From Achromobacter seleniivolatilans (GTDB lineage: Bacteria; Pseudomonadota; Gammaproteobacteria; Burkholderiales; Burkholderiaceae_B): 64,000 bases of DNA. The notes beneath the pieces were generated by a model. It saw only the letters and a program-made list of their open reading frames with translations, had not been told where the DNA came from and ran no database searches. The DNA lies in assembly GCF_030864005.1 (NCBI RefSeq), contig NZ_CP132977.1, positions 1 through 64,000 of the forward strand. The letters run 5' to 3'. Both the position numbers and the translations under genes were made by a program. Every line of letters starts with the position of its first letter. The first letter of the stretch is position 1. Below are positions 40,318 through 48,593 of this stretch, in pieces.

Positions 40318-43107
40318 ATGACAATGCCCAAATCGCGTCAGCTCGCTTCTAAGCTGGCCCTTTCGATTCTGACCCTTGCCATCCTGTCCGCGTGCGGCGG
40401 GGGTGGTGGCGGCGGTGGCGGCGGTGGCAGCGGTGGTGGGAACCTTCCGGGCACTGGCGGCAATACCGGCGGCGATACCGGCGGCAACACTGGTGGCGGC
40501 GACACGGGTGGCAATCCGGGTACGGGCTGGGTGCCCACCAAGCCTTCGCCGACGCCGCCGTCTGCCGCGAACTTTGACGGCACTGGCGTAAAGATCGGTG
40601 TGTTGGACACTGGCTTCGACGCCGATCCGATGGCCAATCACCCCGCTGCGGTCGCTAGCGCACTCAAGGAAGTGATCGCGCCGGCATCGGCAGAAGCGGG
40701 CACCCACGGCGCCATCGTCAGCCGGGTGATCGGCGGAAAAGACATCGGGGATGGTTTTCCGAAGGGGATGGCCGCTGGGTTCAGCCTGTATCAGGCGAAT
40801 CACCCGACCGCGTTCTCGAACACTGACTTGAGCACCAACTTGGCGACGCTGGCCAACCGCGGCGTCAAGATCGTCAACAACTCCTGGTCGTTCCCCACCA
40901 GCCCCCAATATGCGTTGCCTGGCGGCGCAGAGGCTCTGCCCGGGTCGAACTTCCGGAACAACTTCCTGTGGGTGTTCAACGACGCTGTTCTGCGCGATGG
41001 TCAACTGCTGATCTGGGCCAACGGTAACGAAGGGCAGGCAAACCCGTATGTGGGGGCTGGTCTGCCCTCCATTGCTCCGGCCCTAGAGCGCGGCTGGCTC
41101 ACTGTTACCCAGTTGCAAGCGGACGGAACCCTCGCCCCCTGGTCGAACCAGTGCGGCGTGGCGGCGAACTGGTGCGTCAGCGCCGAAGCGCCAGCCGGCC
41201 TCACCGGCACTTCGTTCGCTGCGCCGGTCGTCACTGCTGCAGCAGCGCTCGTTTCCGAAGCTTATCCCTGGATGGACAACAGTGCTTTGCGGCAGACCAT
41301 CCTGTCCACGGCCGACGACATGGGCGACCGAGCCAAGTTCGGCTGGGGTCGACTGAACGCAGATCGCGCTGTGCGCGGCCCCGCTAAATTCGACACGAGC
41401 CTGACGCTGGGTGGTGATTTCATCGCAGACTTCAACACCTATCGCTCGCAGTTCTACAACGACATCTCCGGAAACGCCGGCTTGACCAAGAGCGGCACCG
41501 GCTCTCTGGTTCTCTGGGGCCAAAATACCTACTCGGGCGGCACCACGATCACCAAGGGCACCGTGGAGTTGTACGGTAGCGTCAGCAGTGACGTTAATGT
41601 CTTCGTGGAAGGCCAACTCGTCTCCGATGGTGGCGTGGCCGGTGCTTCGGTTAACAACAGCGGCGTGGTGCAAGCCCGTGGCGTTGGTCTTCACATCAAA
41701 GGCAACTACAACGCTTGGACGCCGCAAGCCACCTTGACGACCCAGTTGGGCACGACGGTCATCGTGGACGGACAAGCCGACCTCAATGACTCCAAATTGG
41801 TCGTGGAAAAGCCCGACGATCAATACGTCGTGAAAAGCAAGGAAACAGCCGTAAAGGCGGGTCAAGTTTCCGGTACGTTCGGTTCGGTGACAGGCGGCGC
41901 GGGGCTGCTCTATTCCGTGACTGCCAACTACACGCCCACACAAGTCGATCTGGACGTTGCACGCGCAAACGTTGTCAGTGTTTCCCAGGGCCTGTATGCC
42001 GGCCAAACTAGCCGGCTTGCAGCGGCCGAGGCCGTGGAAGCCGCATTCCAGGCCACCGACGCAAAGGTGCAGGGCGCGCGATCCAGCGTGAGCGATGAAT
42101 TCGTTGTTGTCGCTGCCAAGCTTCAAGCCGTTGAGAGCGCACAATCGCTGGCCACGACGCTCGACAGTGTCAGCGGCCAGCTCTACGCCTCTTCGCAAGC
42201 ACTGACCTTCCAGCAATCCCAAGCCGTGAACCGTGTGCTGACCAATCGCGTTGACAACCTCTCCATTCCCGGCGCCCAAACCGGCGGATGGGTGAGCATG
42301 GTCGGCGGTACGGGCAAGCTGGAACAGTCGGGCTTCGCCAGCGCCGACACCAGCCTCTTCGGCGGCCAGGTGGGCTTCGACCACCGCGTCTCGGAAAAGG
42401 GAATTCTCGGCGCTGCGCTGACCTGGTCCGAAGCCAAGGCGGACTTTGACAACTACGGCGGCAAGTCGAAAACTCAAGGCACTGGCCTGTCTGTATACGG
42501 TCGCTACGGCGCCGACGTGGGCACCTATCTGGCTGGCCGCGCGGGTTACGAATGGCTGAAGTCCGACGTTAAGCGCGACATCCTGGTTGACGGTGCCGAC
42601 CACGTGAACAGCGGCCGCACCGACCGCCTTGCATCCCTGTACGCGGAACTCGGCCATGCGTTCAGCTTGAACGGTGCGCGCATCACGCCGTTCGTTGGCC
42701 TGTCTTACGACAACCTGAAGCGCGGTGCCATCGACGAAAGCGACAACGCCTTCGGCCTCAAGGCTGACAAGAAGTCCTACGATCAAACGGCTGGTCTGCT
42801 CGGTCTGCGCCTGCAATCGTCCGTTGTCTCGTGGGCCGGTGGCCAAACCACCTTCACGGGCTATGGCGCATATCGCTACGGCAATCCGACTGACCTGGAC
42901 TTCACCGCAGCGTTCTCGGGCGCTCCGGACGCGGCCTTCAAGGTCAAGGGCATTGGCCTGCAACGCCACACCGGCTGGATCGGCTTGGGAGCCACTTCGC
43001 AAGCTGGCGCAGACCTGTCTTGGTTCGTGAACTACGACATGCAACTGGGCCGTGGTGGTGTCACCAACAACGTATTCTCGGCTGGACTGCGTTACGCGTT
43101 CGACTGA
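40318..43107 (+). CDS. Subtilisin-like lipoprotein autotransporter (SphB1/NalP-like)
   Basis: 929 aa; ATG 40318 with CGGAGA 7 nt upstream. The signal ends in the lipobox LSAC (C26), followed by a Gly tract and a GGNTGGDTGG-type linker. The S8 protease domain has D97 (VLDTGFD), H130 (GTHG) and S299 (GTSFAAP). A PATR-type repeat (SGTGSLVLWGQNTYSGGTTI) and helical linker precede a C-terminal autotransporter beta-barrel (~660-929). Bordetella SphB1 and meningococcal NalP are related surface lipoproteases that cleave and release other surface proteins. Its presence inside a conjugation region, behind the same operator class as the transfer operons, is unusual. Confidence 0.9.
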   Translation: MTMPKSRQLASKLALSILTLAILSACGGGGGGGGGGGSGGGNLPGTGGNTGGDTGGNTGGGDTGGNPGTGWVPTKPSPTPPSAANFDGTGVKIGVLDTGFDADPMANHPAAVASALKEVIAPASAEAGTHGAIVSRVIGGKDIGDGFPKGMAAGFSLYQANHPTAFSNTDLSTNLATLANRGVKIVNNSWSFPTSPQYALPGGAEALPGSNFRNNFLWVFNDAVLRDGQLLIWANGNEGQANPYVGAGLPSIAPALERGWLTVTQLQADGTLAPWSNQCGVAANWCVSAEAPAGLTGTSFAAPVVTAAAALVSEAYPWMDNSALRQTILSTADDMGDRAKFGWGRLNADRAVRGPAKFDTSLTLGGDFIADFNTYRSQFYNDISGNAGLTKSGTGSLVLWGQNTYSGGTTITKGTVELYGSVSSDVNVFVEGQLVSDGGVAGASVNNSGVVQARGVGLHIKGNYNAWTPQATLTTQLGTTVIVDGQADLNDSKLVVEKPDDQYVVKSKETAVKAGQVSGTFGSVTGGAGLLYSVTANYTPTQVDLDVARANVVSVSQGLYAGQTSRLAAAEAVEAAFQATDAKVQGARSSVSDEFVVVAAKLQAVESAQSLATTLDSVSGQLYASSQALTFQQSQAVNRVLTNRVDNLSIPGAQTGGWVSMVGGTGKLEQSGFASADTSLFGGQVGFDHRVSEKGILGAALTWSEAKADFDNYGGKSKTQGTGLSVYGRYGADVGTYLAGRAGYEWLKSDVKRDILVDGADHVNSGRTDRLASLYAELGHAFSLNGARITPFVGLSYDNLKRGAIDESDNAFGLKADKKSYDQTAGLLGLRLQSSVVSWAGGQTTFTGYGAYRYGNPTDLDFTAAFSGAPDAAFKVKGIGLQRHTGWIGLGATSQAGADLSWFVNYDMQLGRGGVTNNVFSAGLRYAFD

Positions 43108-43157
43108 TAAGAGCAGGATCTTGGGGGGCGTCCTGCCGGCGCGCCTCCTTTACCTTT

Positions 43158-43187
43158 GGCGAGGAGCGTACTCCTCGCCTTTTTTTT
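43158..43187 (+). terminator. Rho-independent terminator of the autotransporter gene
   Basis: GGCGAGGAG, 4-nt loop, CTCCTCGCC followed by eight T, 50 nt after the stop at 43107. Confidence 0.9.
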
Positions 43188-43220
43188 GCGCGCCAACTGT
43201 CAAACTGATGCTCGGCCGTG

Positions 43221-43255
43221 AAAATTTTGGACAACCGCATGTGTTGGATATTCTG
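43221..43255 (+). promoter_or_regulatory. Shared-motif promoter E
   Basis: AAAA-TTTTGG at 43221-43230, 18 nt, TATTCTG at 43249-43255; the first promoter after the autotransporter terminator. Confidence 0.65.
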
Positions 43256-43346
43256 AACTGGTATGCCTGGCCATCCCTAGATGGCCCCACTATTCCCTCG
43301 GAAAACTAGTGGCATAGGCATCTATTCATTCCAGGTTCAGATCCAC

Positions 43347-43832
43347 ATGAAAGCCATCGCCTTCCCTTCGTCCATCCAAGCAGCCGCGTTCTTGGACGGC
43401 ATCCAGTACGTGAATGACGACGCCCTGACGCCGCTTGGCATCAAGCAATACCCGAACGGCACCGCCGAAGCACTCCTCCAAGACACCGACGACGCGGAGG
43501 ACGACTCCGGCTGCATGGCGATCCCCGTCAGCGATCGGGAGCTGTCTCAAAACTGCTCCATTCCCCAACCGCCAGCCGCCGATGGCGACCCTGTCCTGCT
43601 GACCCAAAAACATCAGATCCGAGATGCCTTCGAGCGAGGCTACCAAACGGTCTTGGGAGAGAGTCAGGCACAGTCACAGGACGCGCGATGCCCCTTTTTC
43701 CATGCGGGCAAGACTGCGGCGTGGCGTGAGCTGGTGGAAGGTGGTGGACGCGAAGCGTTCAACAGCAGCGACGAGTACTGGCTCGAGTTCCTGGAGCAAT
43801 GGGTGCTGGCCGCACATCTCTTGCGCGGCTAG
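43347..43832 (+). CDS. Hypothetical protein, 161 aa
   Basis: ATG 43347 lies downstream of promoter E; the longer frame from 43281 has a weaker start. Soluble and acidic. The first half has IKQYPNGTAEALLQDTDDAEDDSGC, the second a helical WRELVEGGGREAFNSSDEYW and LEFLEQWVLAAHLL. No family is recognised. First gene of the second plus-strand block, where nearly every gene or gene group has its own shared-motif promoter. Confidence 0.6.
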   Translation: MKAIAFPSSIQAAAFLDGIQYVNDDALTPLGIKQYPNGTAEALLQDTDDAEDDSGCMAIPVSDRELSQNCSIPQPPAADGDPVLLTQKHQIRDAFERGYQTVLGESQAQSQDARCPFFHAGKTAAWRELVEGGGREAFNSSDEYWLEFLEQWVLAAHLLRG

Positions 43833-43929
43833 GACAGACCTAGTTGGAGCGGCGTGCGCTCATGCGGCGTGCTGCCGCGACTCGTCGCGAGGGCGCAAAA
43901 AATCGCACCGTGCAGCACGGCACTGGCCG

Positions 43930-43963
43930 AAATTTTGGAGTACATCTGTACGTGTGTACCATG
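43930..43963 (+). promoter_or_regulatory. Shared-motif promoter F
   Basis: AAA-TTTTGG at 43930-43938, 18 nt, TACCATG at 43957-43963; 50 nt before the ATG at 44014. Confidence 0.6.
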
Positions 43964-44013
43964 GGAAACAGATGGAAGGGCGTGTCGCCCCCCGCTACTA
44001 CTGAGACCCAGAA

Positions 44014-45015
44014 ATGTCCAACGCGTACTCCCTCGCCACTTGCATCCTCGTCGTTCGTCGTTGCACGCCCGTCATCGAAACGCTATTTGGAGGCATTGCC
44101 CAAAAATTCGAGGCGGCGCTGCCCACTGACGCCATGCCCTGCCCCGATGGGTTCCAGATGTTTACGTTTCATTTGGAAGATGGCGACGGGATTTCCGACA
44201 ACGAGCCGATCCGCGAAGCGCTGCGTTGCCTTCACCTCACGTATGGGCTTTCGCGCACCTCCGATGACCTAACGGCAGAAGATGCATTGCGTGGCCTGTG
44301 TGCTCATTTCGGGCTGCCGGACCACCCCGTAATTGCGGCACTTGGAGCGGAAATGCAAGACGACCAGGTAAACATCGAGACGCTCGGCAAGCTCGCGGAA
44401 GCGCTCAACGACGGTCATGACCTTTGGTCTCTCTCCGTCCAAGAGGGGTACTGGGCTGATCGACCCACAGAGGGAAATTTCGGCGGCCTCGCGCAGTATC
44501 GGGGGTCGCACTTTGCCGGTGCCTTCGGCACCAGCAGCTCACTCGCCGCTGCGCGAGATTTGCAGACCTTGCTTAGCCAGGCGGATATCTCTGCCGCAGC
44601 GGAGGTGGTCTATGTGAGGGTTCGACGCATTCTGGCGGCCGTCCGGCAGACAAGCCAGCGTGCGGCAGTCCTCGCGCAACTGCGGCTGCTCTTGGCCGAA
44701 AGCGATTCTGTAGAGCAGTGCTCCGGAGCACGAGCCGGCTCCGTGCCGCATCGCTACACCTCTGTAGTGATCTCCACAGCTCACGTTCCTGATGAGGACG
44801 AGGCGCGCAACTATCTCGCCGCGAAAGGTGACGCAATCGAATATGGCTGGCTTTGGAAAGTACCGCCTCCCCAGGCCGAAATCCGAGATTGCCTTGAGAT
44901 GCCTGACTGGTTGAAGCCCATTCTGGCATTCGCCGATGCCGAGCGGATTGATCGGATTGAGTTCGACGGCGACGGTGAATTGATCGAGGGCTTACCCATC
45001 TACGAACACACCTGA
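44014..45015 (+). CDS. Hypothetical protein, 333 aa (possible DUF5983-like C-terminus)
   Basis: Soluble, acidic, mixed alpha/beta. The N-terminal part (residues 1-230) has no recognisable motif. The C-terminal part begins YTSVVISTAHVPDEDEARNYL, which reminds me of the DUF5983 family found on conjugative elements, but the match is from memory and weak. ATG 44014 follows promoter F by 50 nt. No signal peptide. May be an establishment or anti-defence factor given its promoter class, but nothing in the sequence proves this. Confidence 0.6.
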   Translation: MSNAYSLATCILVVRRCTPVIETLFGGIAQKFEAALPTDAMPCPDGFQMFTFHLEDGDGISDNEPIREALRCLHLTYGLSRTSDDLTAEDALRGLCAHFGLPDHPVIAALGAEMQDDQVNIETLGKLAEALNDGHDLWSLSVQEGYWADRPTEGNFGGLAQYRGSHFAGAFGTSSSLAAARDLQTLLSQADISAAAEVVYVRVRRILAAVRQTSQRAAVLAQLRLLLAESDSVEQCSGARAGSVPHRYTSVVISTAHVPDEDEARNYLAAKGDAIEYGWLWKVPPPQAEIRDCLEMPDWLKPILAFADAERIDRIEFDGDGELIEGLPIYEHT

Positions 45016-45153
45016 TTTGCGCCGCGTCGGGGGCGGGACGCACCGCCCCCAATCGCCCTTCGCTCCATAGGAGAGACCGAGCGCGCTATTTGATTTATGT
45101 CCCCTCACCAAGCGCGGCGTCCCGCCGCGAATCAATGCAGGATGGTGCCTAGC

Positions 45154-45432
45154 ATGTCGAACGATGATCGCTACTCCTACGAGTCCTATATGACTCGTCT
45201 GTTGAACCTCTTGCTGGCATCCGGCCCCAACGCTGCTGTTGTCCTATCTGAAGGCATAGCCGCCACCCTCGGAACCGATGGGTTCATCTTCGGCTTCTAC
45301 TACGAGGAATCGAGCGAAGAAGAATTCGACTTTGATTCAAGCGCGTGGAACGACACCTCTTGGGACGGCGAAACCCATGCAGAAACGTGGTCGATATTTG
45401 TCGCCCCCACGATATTCACTCTTTGGCCCTGA
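45154..45432 (+). CDS. Small acidic hypothetical protein, 92 aa
   Basis: Start ATG 45154 (or 45097, 19 codons upstream). Strongly acidic (YYEESSEEEFDFDSSAWND). Small acidic proteins can mimic DNA, as in several anti-restriction proteins, but no such family is recognised and the residue spacing does not prove it. It ends 18 nt before promoter G and probably belongs to the transcript from promoter F. Confidence 0.5.
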   Translation: MSNDDRYSYESYMTRLLNLLLASGPNAAVVLSEGIAATLGTDGFIFGFYYEESSEEEFDFDSSAWNDTSWDGETHAETWSIFVAPTIFTLWP

Positions 45433-45450
45433 CCGGCCTGCGCGCCCGCG

Positions 45451-45485
45451 AAAGTTTTGGCTCAAGGCCCTGCTTCTATAGCCTG
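45451..45485 (+). promoter_or_regulatory. Shared-motif promoter G
   Basis: AAAG-TTTTGG at 45451-45460, 18 nt, TAGCCTG at 45479-45485; 50 nt before the ATG at 45536. Confidence 0.65.
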
Positions 45486-45535
45486 GTCTACATCACTTTC
45501 CTGTGCGAAACCGCACGTCTAATGGGCCTCATTCC

Positions 45536-45922
45536 ATGACCATTCTCGTCCAGCCTCTGCCTCAACCGCGCCTCATTGCGAGCGTCCTTCTTCCAATCAT
45601 GGAGCGCCAACTAAACAAGGTAGGCCCCCAAGAAGCGACGACATGCGATGTTCAGGCGACGTTGAAGGCCATCAAGCAGGAAAACGCCATCCTGATGCGT
45701 TGCCGCCAAGAAGATCGAGACGGCGAGACGGTGTTGGTGAGCCAAGAGCAAGCTGGCCAGCGTCGTGGAGTGGAGAAGGTTGGCCCTGATGAGCACCACA
45801 TGGCCTTCCAGGTCATCTGCGTCGCGGAAGAGGAAGGTTGGACACACATCACCACCCACGATGAGTGGATCTACTTCTACCGGCTCGTAGATCGTGACGA
45901 AATGAGTGCTCTCAACGAATAG
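45536..45922 (+). CDS. Hypothetical protein, 128 aa
   Basis: ATG 45536 downstream of promoter G. A helical first half (ASVLLPIMERQLNKVGPQEATT) and a beta-rich second half (MAFQVICVAEEEGWTHITTH, EWIYFYRLVD). No family is recognised. The gene is followed by a hairpin with a short T-rich stretch. Single-gene unit under its own shared-motif promoter. Confidence 0.6.
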   Translation: MTILVQPLPQPRLIASVLLPIMERQLNKVGPQEATTCDVQATLKAIKQENAILMRCRQEDRDGETVLVSQEQAGQRRGVEKVGPDEHHMAFQVICVAEEEGWTHITTHDEWIYFYRLVDRDEMSALNE

Positions 45923-45940
45923 CCCCAATACCGCCACAGA

Positions 45941-45966
45941 GGGCCTGAAACGGCAGGCCCTTCATT
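45941..45966 (+). terminator. Probable weak terminator
   Basis: GGGCCTG, 6-nt loop, CAGGCCC followed by TTCATT, 19 nt after the stop at 45922. The T tract is imperfect, so readthrough into the 45984 gene is possible. Confidence 0.5.
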
Positions 45967-45983
45967 AACTCAGGACCACACCT

Positions 45984-46499
45984 ATGAACACCCTCGAAAA
46001 TCGTCCCTGGCGCGTCATGCTGCCCTGGGAACAAGCGGATGAAGGCTGCTTTGATGTCGACGTCATCGCCCCGGACGCAGAGAAGGCCAGCCTGGCGGCC
46101 GCCACGAAAATGCTCGAAGCGGACACCGGCGCCGAATTCGACAGCGAGGAGGATCGCGACAAATGGATTCGCGGCCGCGCAGAAGCAGCATTGCTGGTGA
46201 GCGACCTCCGTAAGGACGCTCTCCAAGATCTACGAAACATCCTCGCCGTCGAACTTGGCCTTGACACCGAAACCGATGGCGCGCCAGAGATTTGCTGGAA
46301 CGCCCTCAAAGCACTGGCTCGCTTGCACCGTCATCACCTGCTTGCAAAGCAGCCCGCAGAATGCGACCGCCTGGCTTACCGGATCACGCGGTCCGATGGG
46401 GATGGCGCAGTAACCCATGCTGGGTCGCTGCATTCCATTCATGCAGCGGTGCGGGAGGCTCGATCGCACGGCGGCGCCTACGCGCTCAGTTTCCTCTGA
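45984..46499 (+). CDS. Hypothetical protein, 171 aa
   Basis: Soluble and acidic. It starts NTLENRPWRVMLPWEQADEG, then FDVDVIAPDAEKASLAAATK, which looks like a small beta-alpha domain. A helical centre (AALLVSDLRKDALQDLRNIL) and a final segment (AYRITRSDGDGAVTHAGSLH) follow. No family is recognised. It may be read through from promoter G past a weak terminator; no separate shared-motif promoter precedes it. Confidence 0.6.
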   Translation: MNTLENRPWRVMLPWEQADEGCFDVDVIAPDAEKASLAAATKMLEADTGAEFDSEEDRDKWIRGRAEAALLVSDLRKDALQDLRNILAVELGLDTETDGAPEICWNALKALARLHRHHLLAKQPAECDRLAYRITRSDGDGAVTHAGSLHSIHAAVREARSHGGAYALSFL

Positions 46500-46571
46500 T
46501 CATCTACATGGCGTGTGCGCTAGCAGTTCGCCAGCGCACACGCGCCGTCAACCCCAATTTTTCTAGCGCAG

Positions 46572-46605
46572 AAATTTTGGAATTCATTTGTCCATGTGTA
46601 TTCTG
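46572..46605 (+). promoter_or_regulatory. Shared-motif promoter H
   Basis: AAA-TTTTGG at 46572-46580, 18 nt, TATTCTG at 46599-46605; 33 nt before the ATG at 46639. Confidence 0.65.
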
Positions 46606-46638
46606 GTTCTAACCCCTCGGAAGAACTTCGGAAGAACA

Positions 46639-47484
46639 ATGGCAAAGACACCTCATCCCCGCCACACGGACCACCATCGCGCGGTCACCCACCTGCTCGA
46701 ATCATTTCGCCCTCGCCATCGACTTGGCCGTGTCTGGGAGGACTTCATCGCCAGCGCAGCCTGCGCGATCAGTTCGGCCGTCGAGCCTGTCCACCGCCAA
46801 GCCCGAGAACTTGCATATGCGCAGATCAGTAAGCGCTACTCCGCCGACGAAATGTCCAAGTTTGCGGAATGCCTCGCGCATGTGGTCGGCGCGCTCGAGG
46901 ACCGATATCAAGACTTCCTCGGCAGCCTGTACATGGGCCTAGATTTGGGCAACCGCAATAGCGGCCAGTTTTTTACGCCCTACGAGGTCAGCCGCCTGAT
47001 GGCGCAGATCAACTTCGGGGAGAACATGGCTGCGCGGGTCGAGGAACTTGGCGGCTTCGTCACGTTGATGGACCCGTGCATTGGCGGAGGCGCAATGGTC
47101 ATCGCGGCGGCAGAGCTTCAGCGCGAACAAGGCCTCTCGACCCACATGACGATGCACGTCACGGGCGTGGACATCGACATCACCGCAGTACAGATGTCCT
47201 ACATCCAGCTTTCGCTCCTGAACGTACCCGCGATCATCCTTCACGGCAACTCGTTGAGTCCCGATCCGTACAAGGGTTGGAACACGGAAAGCGCATGGCG
47301 TACGCCAGCTCACTGCCTTTTCGGCTGGGGAGGCCGCCTGTCTGCCCGGGAGCAGCGACACGCGTCGTTGCAGGCCGAAGCACCGCGCGCGGCGCCGGCG
47401 CAGGAGACCGCGCCGCCCGCCGGCCGACTTGTCGCAGCCTCTGCCACCGGGCAACTGAACCTCCTCGAATCCCTGGACGTCTAA
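46639..47484 (+). CDS. N6-methyltransferase-like protein lacking the NPPY motif
   Basis: 281 aa from the ATG at 46639 (an earlier frame start at 46588 overlaps promoter H). Residues ~85-205 match the HsdM-type N6-adenine methyltransferase core: GQFFTPYEVSRLMAQI (~109), motif I DPCIGGGAMVIAAAEL (145-160) and GVDIDITAVQMS. The strand then reads LLNVPAIILHGNSLS, but where NPPY/NPPF should follow there is only DPYKGWNTESAW. The remaining ~70 residues are Ala/Arg-rich. Catalysis is therefore doubtful. It may bind SAM or DNA as a decoy, or be a truncated relic kept as an anti-restriction factor. It is coupled to a 58-aa gene. Confidence 0.75.
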   Translation: MAKTPHPRHTDHHRAVTHLLESFRPRHRLGRVWEDFIASAACAISSAVEPVHRQARELAYAQISKRYSADEMSKFAECLAHVVGALEDRYQDFLGSLYMGLDLGNRNSGQFFTPYEVSRLMAQINFGENMAARVEELGGFVTLMDPCIGGGAMVIAAAELQREQGLSTHMTMHVTGVDIDITAVQMSYIQLSLLNVPAIILHGNSLSPDPYKGWNTESAWRTPAHCLFGWGGRLSAREQRHASLQAEAPRAAPAQETAPPAGRLVAASATGQLNLLESLDV

Positions 47485-47660
47485 TGAAAATGCGCCACCG
47501 GCGGATTAGCAACGCGCTGATCCTCAGTCCAATCGATCTCGAACTCGACCACGGAGCTGGCTTCATGCTAGTTGGGCTCTACCCCTATAACCACAGCAAG
47601 GGGTCGCGCTGGCGCCCAACCCGCTGGCCGCGCCGCGCGCCCAAGGCCTACGGAGCGTGA
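47484..47660 (+). CDS. Small basic protein, 58 aa
   Basis: ATG 47484 overlaps the upstream TAA (TAATG), and its TGA overlaps the next GTG (GTGA), so it is embedded in a coupled three-gene unit. It starts MKMRHRRISNALILSPIDLE and ends with a basic tail (SKGSRWRPTRWPRRAPKAYG). No family is recognised. The double coupling is the main evidence that it is real. A small nucleic-acid-binding role is possible. Confidence 0.5.
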   Translation: MKMRHRRISNALILSPIDLELDHGAGFMLVGLYPYNHSKGSRWRPTRWPRRAPKAYGA

Positions 47661-48532
47661 GCGCCATGACGCCTATCCCCACTGAGATCCATGCGCTGAT
47701 CGCGCGCGGCGGCCTGGTCGTGGTCAACCACTCTGGCGGCAAAGACTCGCAGGCCCTCTACCTGGTCTTGCGGGCAATCGTCCCTGCGGACCAGCTGCTC
47801 ATCGTCCACGCCGACCTGGGCGCCGTCGAATGGGCGGGCGCCGTGGGACATATCTTGGCCACCACCGATGGCGAGCGGCTGGTGACCTGCCAGGCCGCCC
47901 GAGGTTTGTTGCAGATGGTCGAGGCCCGTGGCAAATTCCCGTCGCCCCAGCAGCGTCAATGCACCAGCGATCTGAAGCGCGGGCCAATTGAGCGCACGAT
48001 CCGCGCCATCACCCGGGAGCGCAAGAGCAAAGGTGTCCAGGCCTGGGGACTAGTCGTCAACTGCATGGGAATGCGCGCACAGGAATCGAGCAGTCGAAAG
48101 AAGCTGCCCGCGTTCAAGTTTAGCGAGCGAAACAGCAAGGCTGGGCGCGAATGGTACGACTGGCTGCCAATTCATGACATGACGGAGCAAGAGGTCTTCG
48201 CCACGATCGCCGCTGCAGGTCAGGAGCCGCACCCCGTCTATAAGCTGGGCATGCGGCGCTTCAGTTGCGTCTTCTGCATCATGGCCAGCGAAGAAGATCT
48301 CCGGACCGCTGCGCGTCTTGCGACTGAGCACCCCGAGTTGCTCAACGACCCACATCTATATCGAAAATACGTCGACCTCGAACGGCGAACTGGCCAAGTA
48401 ATGCTTATGCCGACCAAGAAGCATGGCCGGCGGAGCCTTGAAGATGTCACCGGCGTCCGTGCGCACGCCGCGCTGGTGCCGACTCAGCTCTCATTTCCGG
48501 ATTTCTCCCATGCCAGGGTGGCTTCAGCCTGA
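47657..48532 (+). CDS. PAPS-reductase/DndC-like PP-loop protein
   Basis: 291 aa, GTG 47657 overlapping the upstream stop by 4 nt. The PP-loop SGGKDS (26-31) binds ATP. C102 in QCTSDLKR and the C204-x-x-C207 pair in RFSCVFCIMA resemble the phage/plasmid branch of the phosphoadenosine phosphosulfate reductase family, which also contains DndC. Such proteins activate a substrate by adenylation, and in DndC the cysteines hold a cluster for DNA phosphorothioation. No dndA, B, D or E gene is nearby, so the real substrate is unknown. Confidence 0.85.
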   Translation: MSAMTPIPTEIHALIARGGLVVVNHSGGKDSQALYLVLRAIVPADQLLIVHADLGAVEWAGAVGHILATTDGERLVTCQAARGLLQMVEARGKFPSPQQRQCTSDLKRGPIERTIRAITRERKSKGVQAWGLVVNCMGMRAQESSSRKKLPAFKFSERNSKAGREWYDWLPIHDMTEQEVFATIAAAGQEPHPVYKLGMRRFSCVFCIMASEEDLRTAARLATEHPELLNDPHLYRKYVDLERRTGQVMLMPTKKHGRRSLEDVTGVRAHAALVPTQLSFPDFSHARVASA

Positions 48533-48593
48533 CTCTGGACCCGCAACAACCGCATCTCACCCAGCTGCACACGCCAATCTCACAGGAGGCACC

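Noticed and set aside
41083..43044. A 653-codon open frame on the minus strand, antisense to the autotransporter
   Set aside because: It is a long shadow of a high-GC gene. The plus frame has a complete lipobox, protease triad and barrel, and the antisense translation has no domain.
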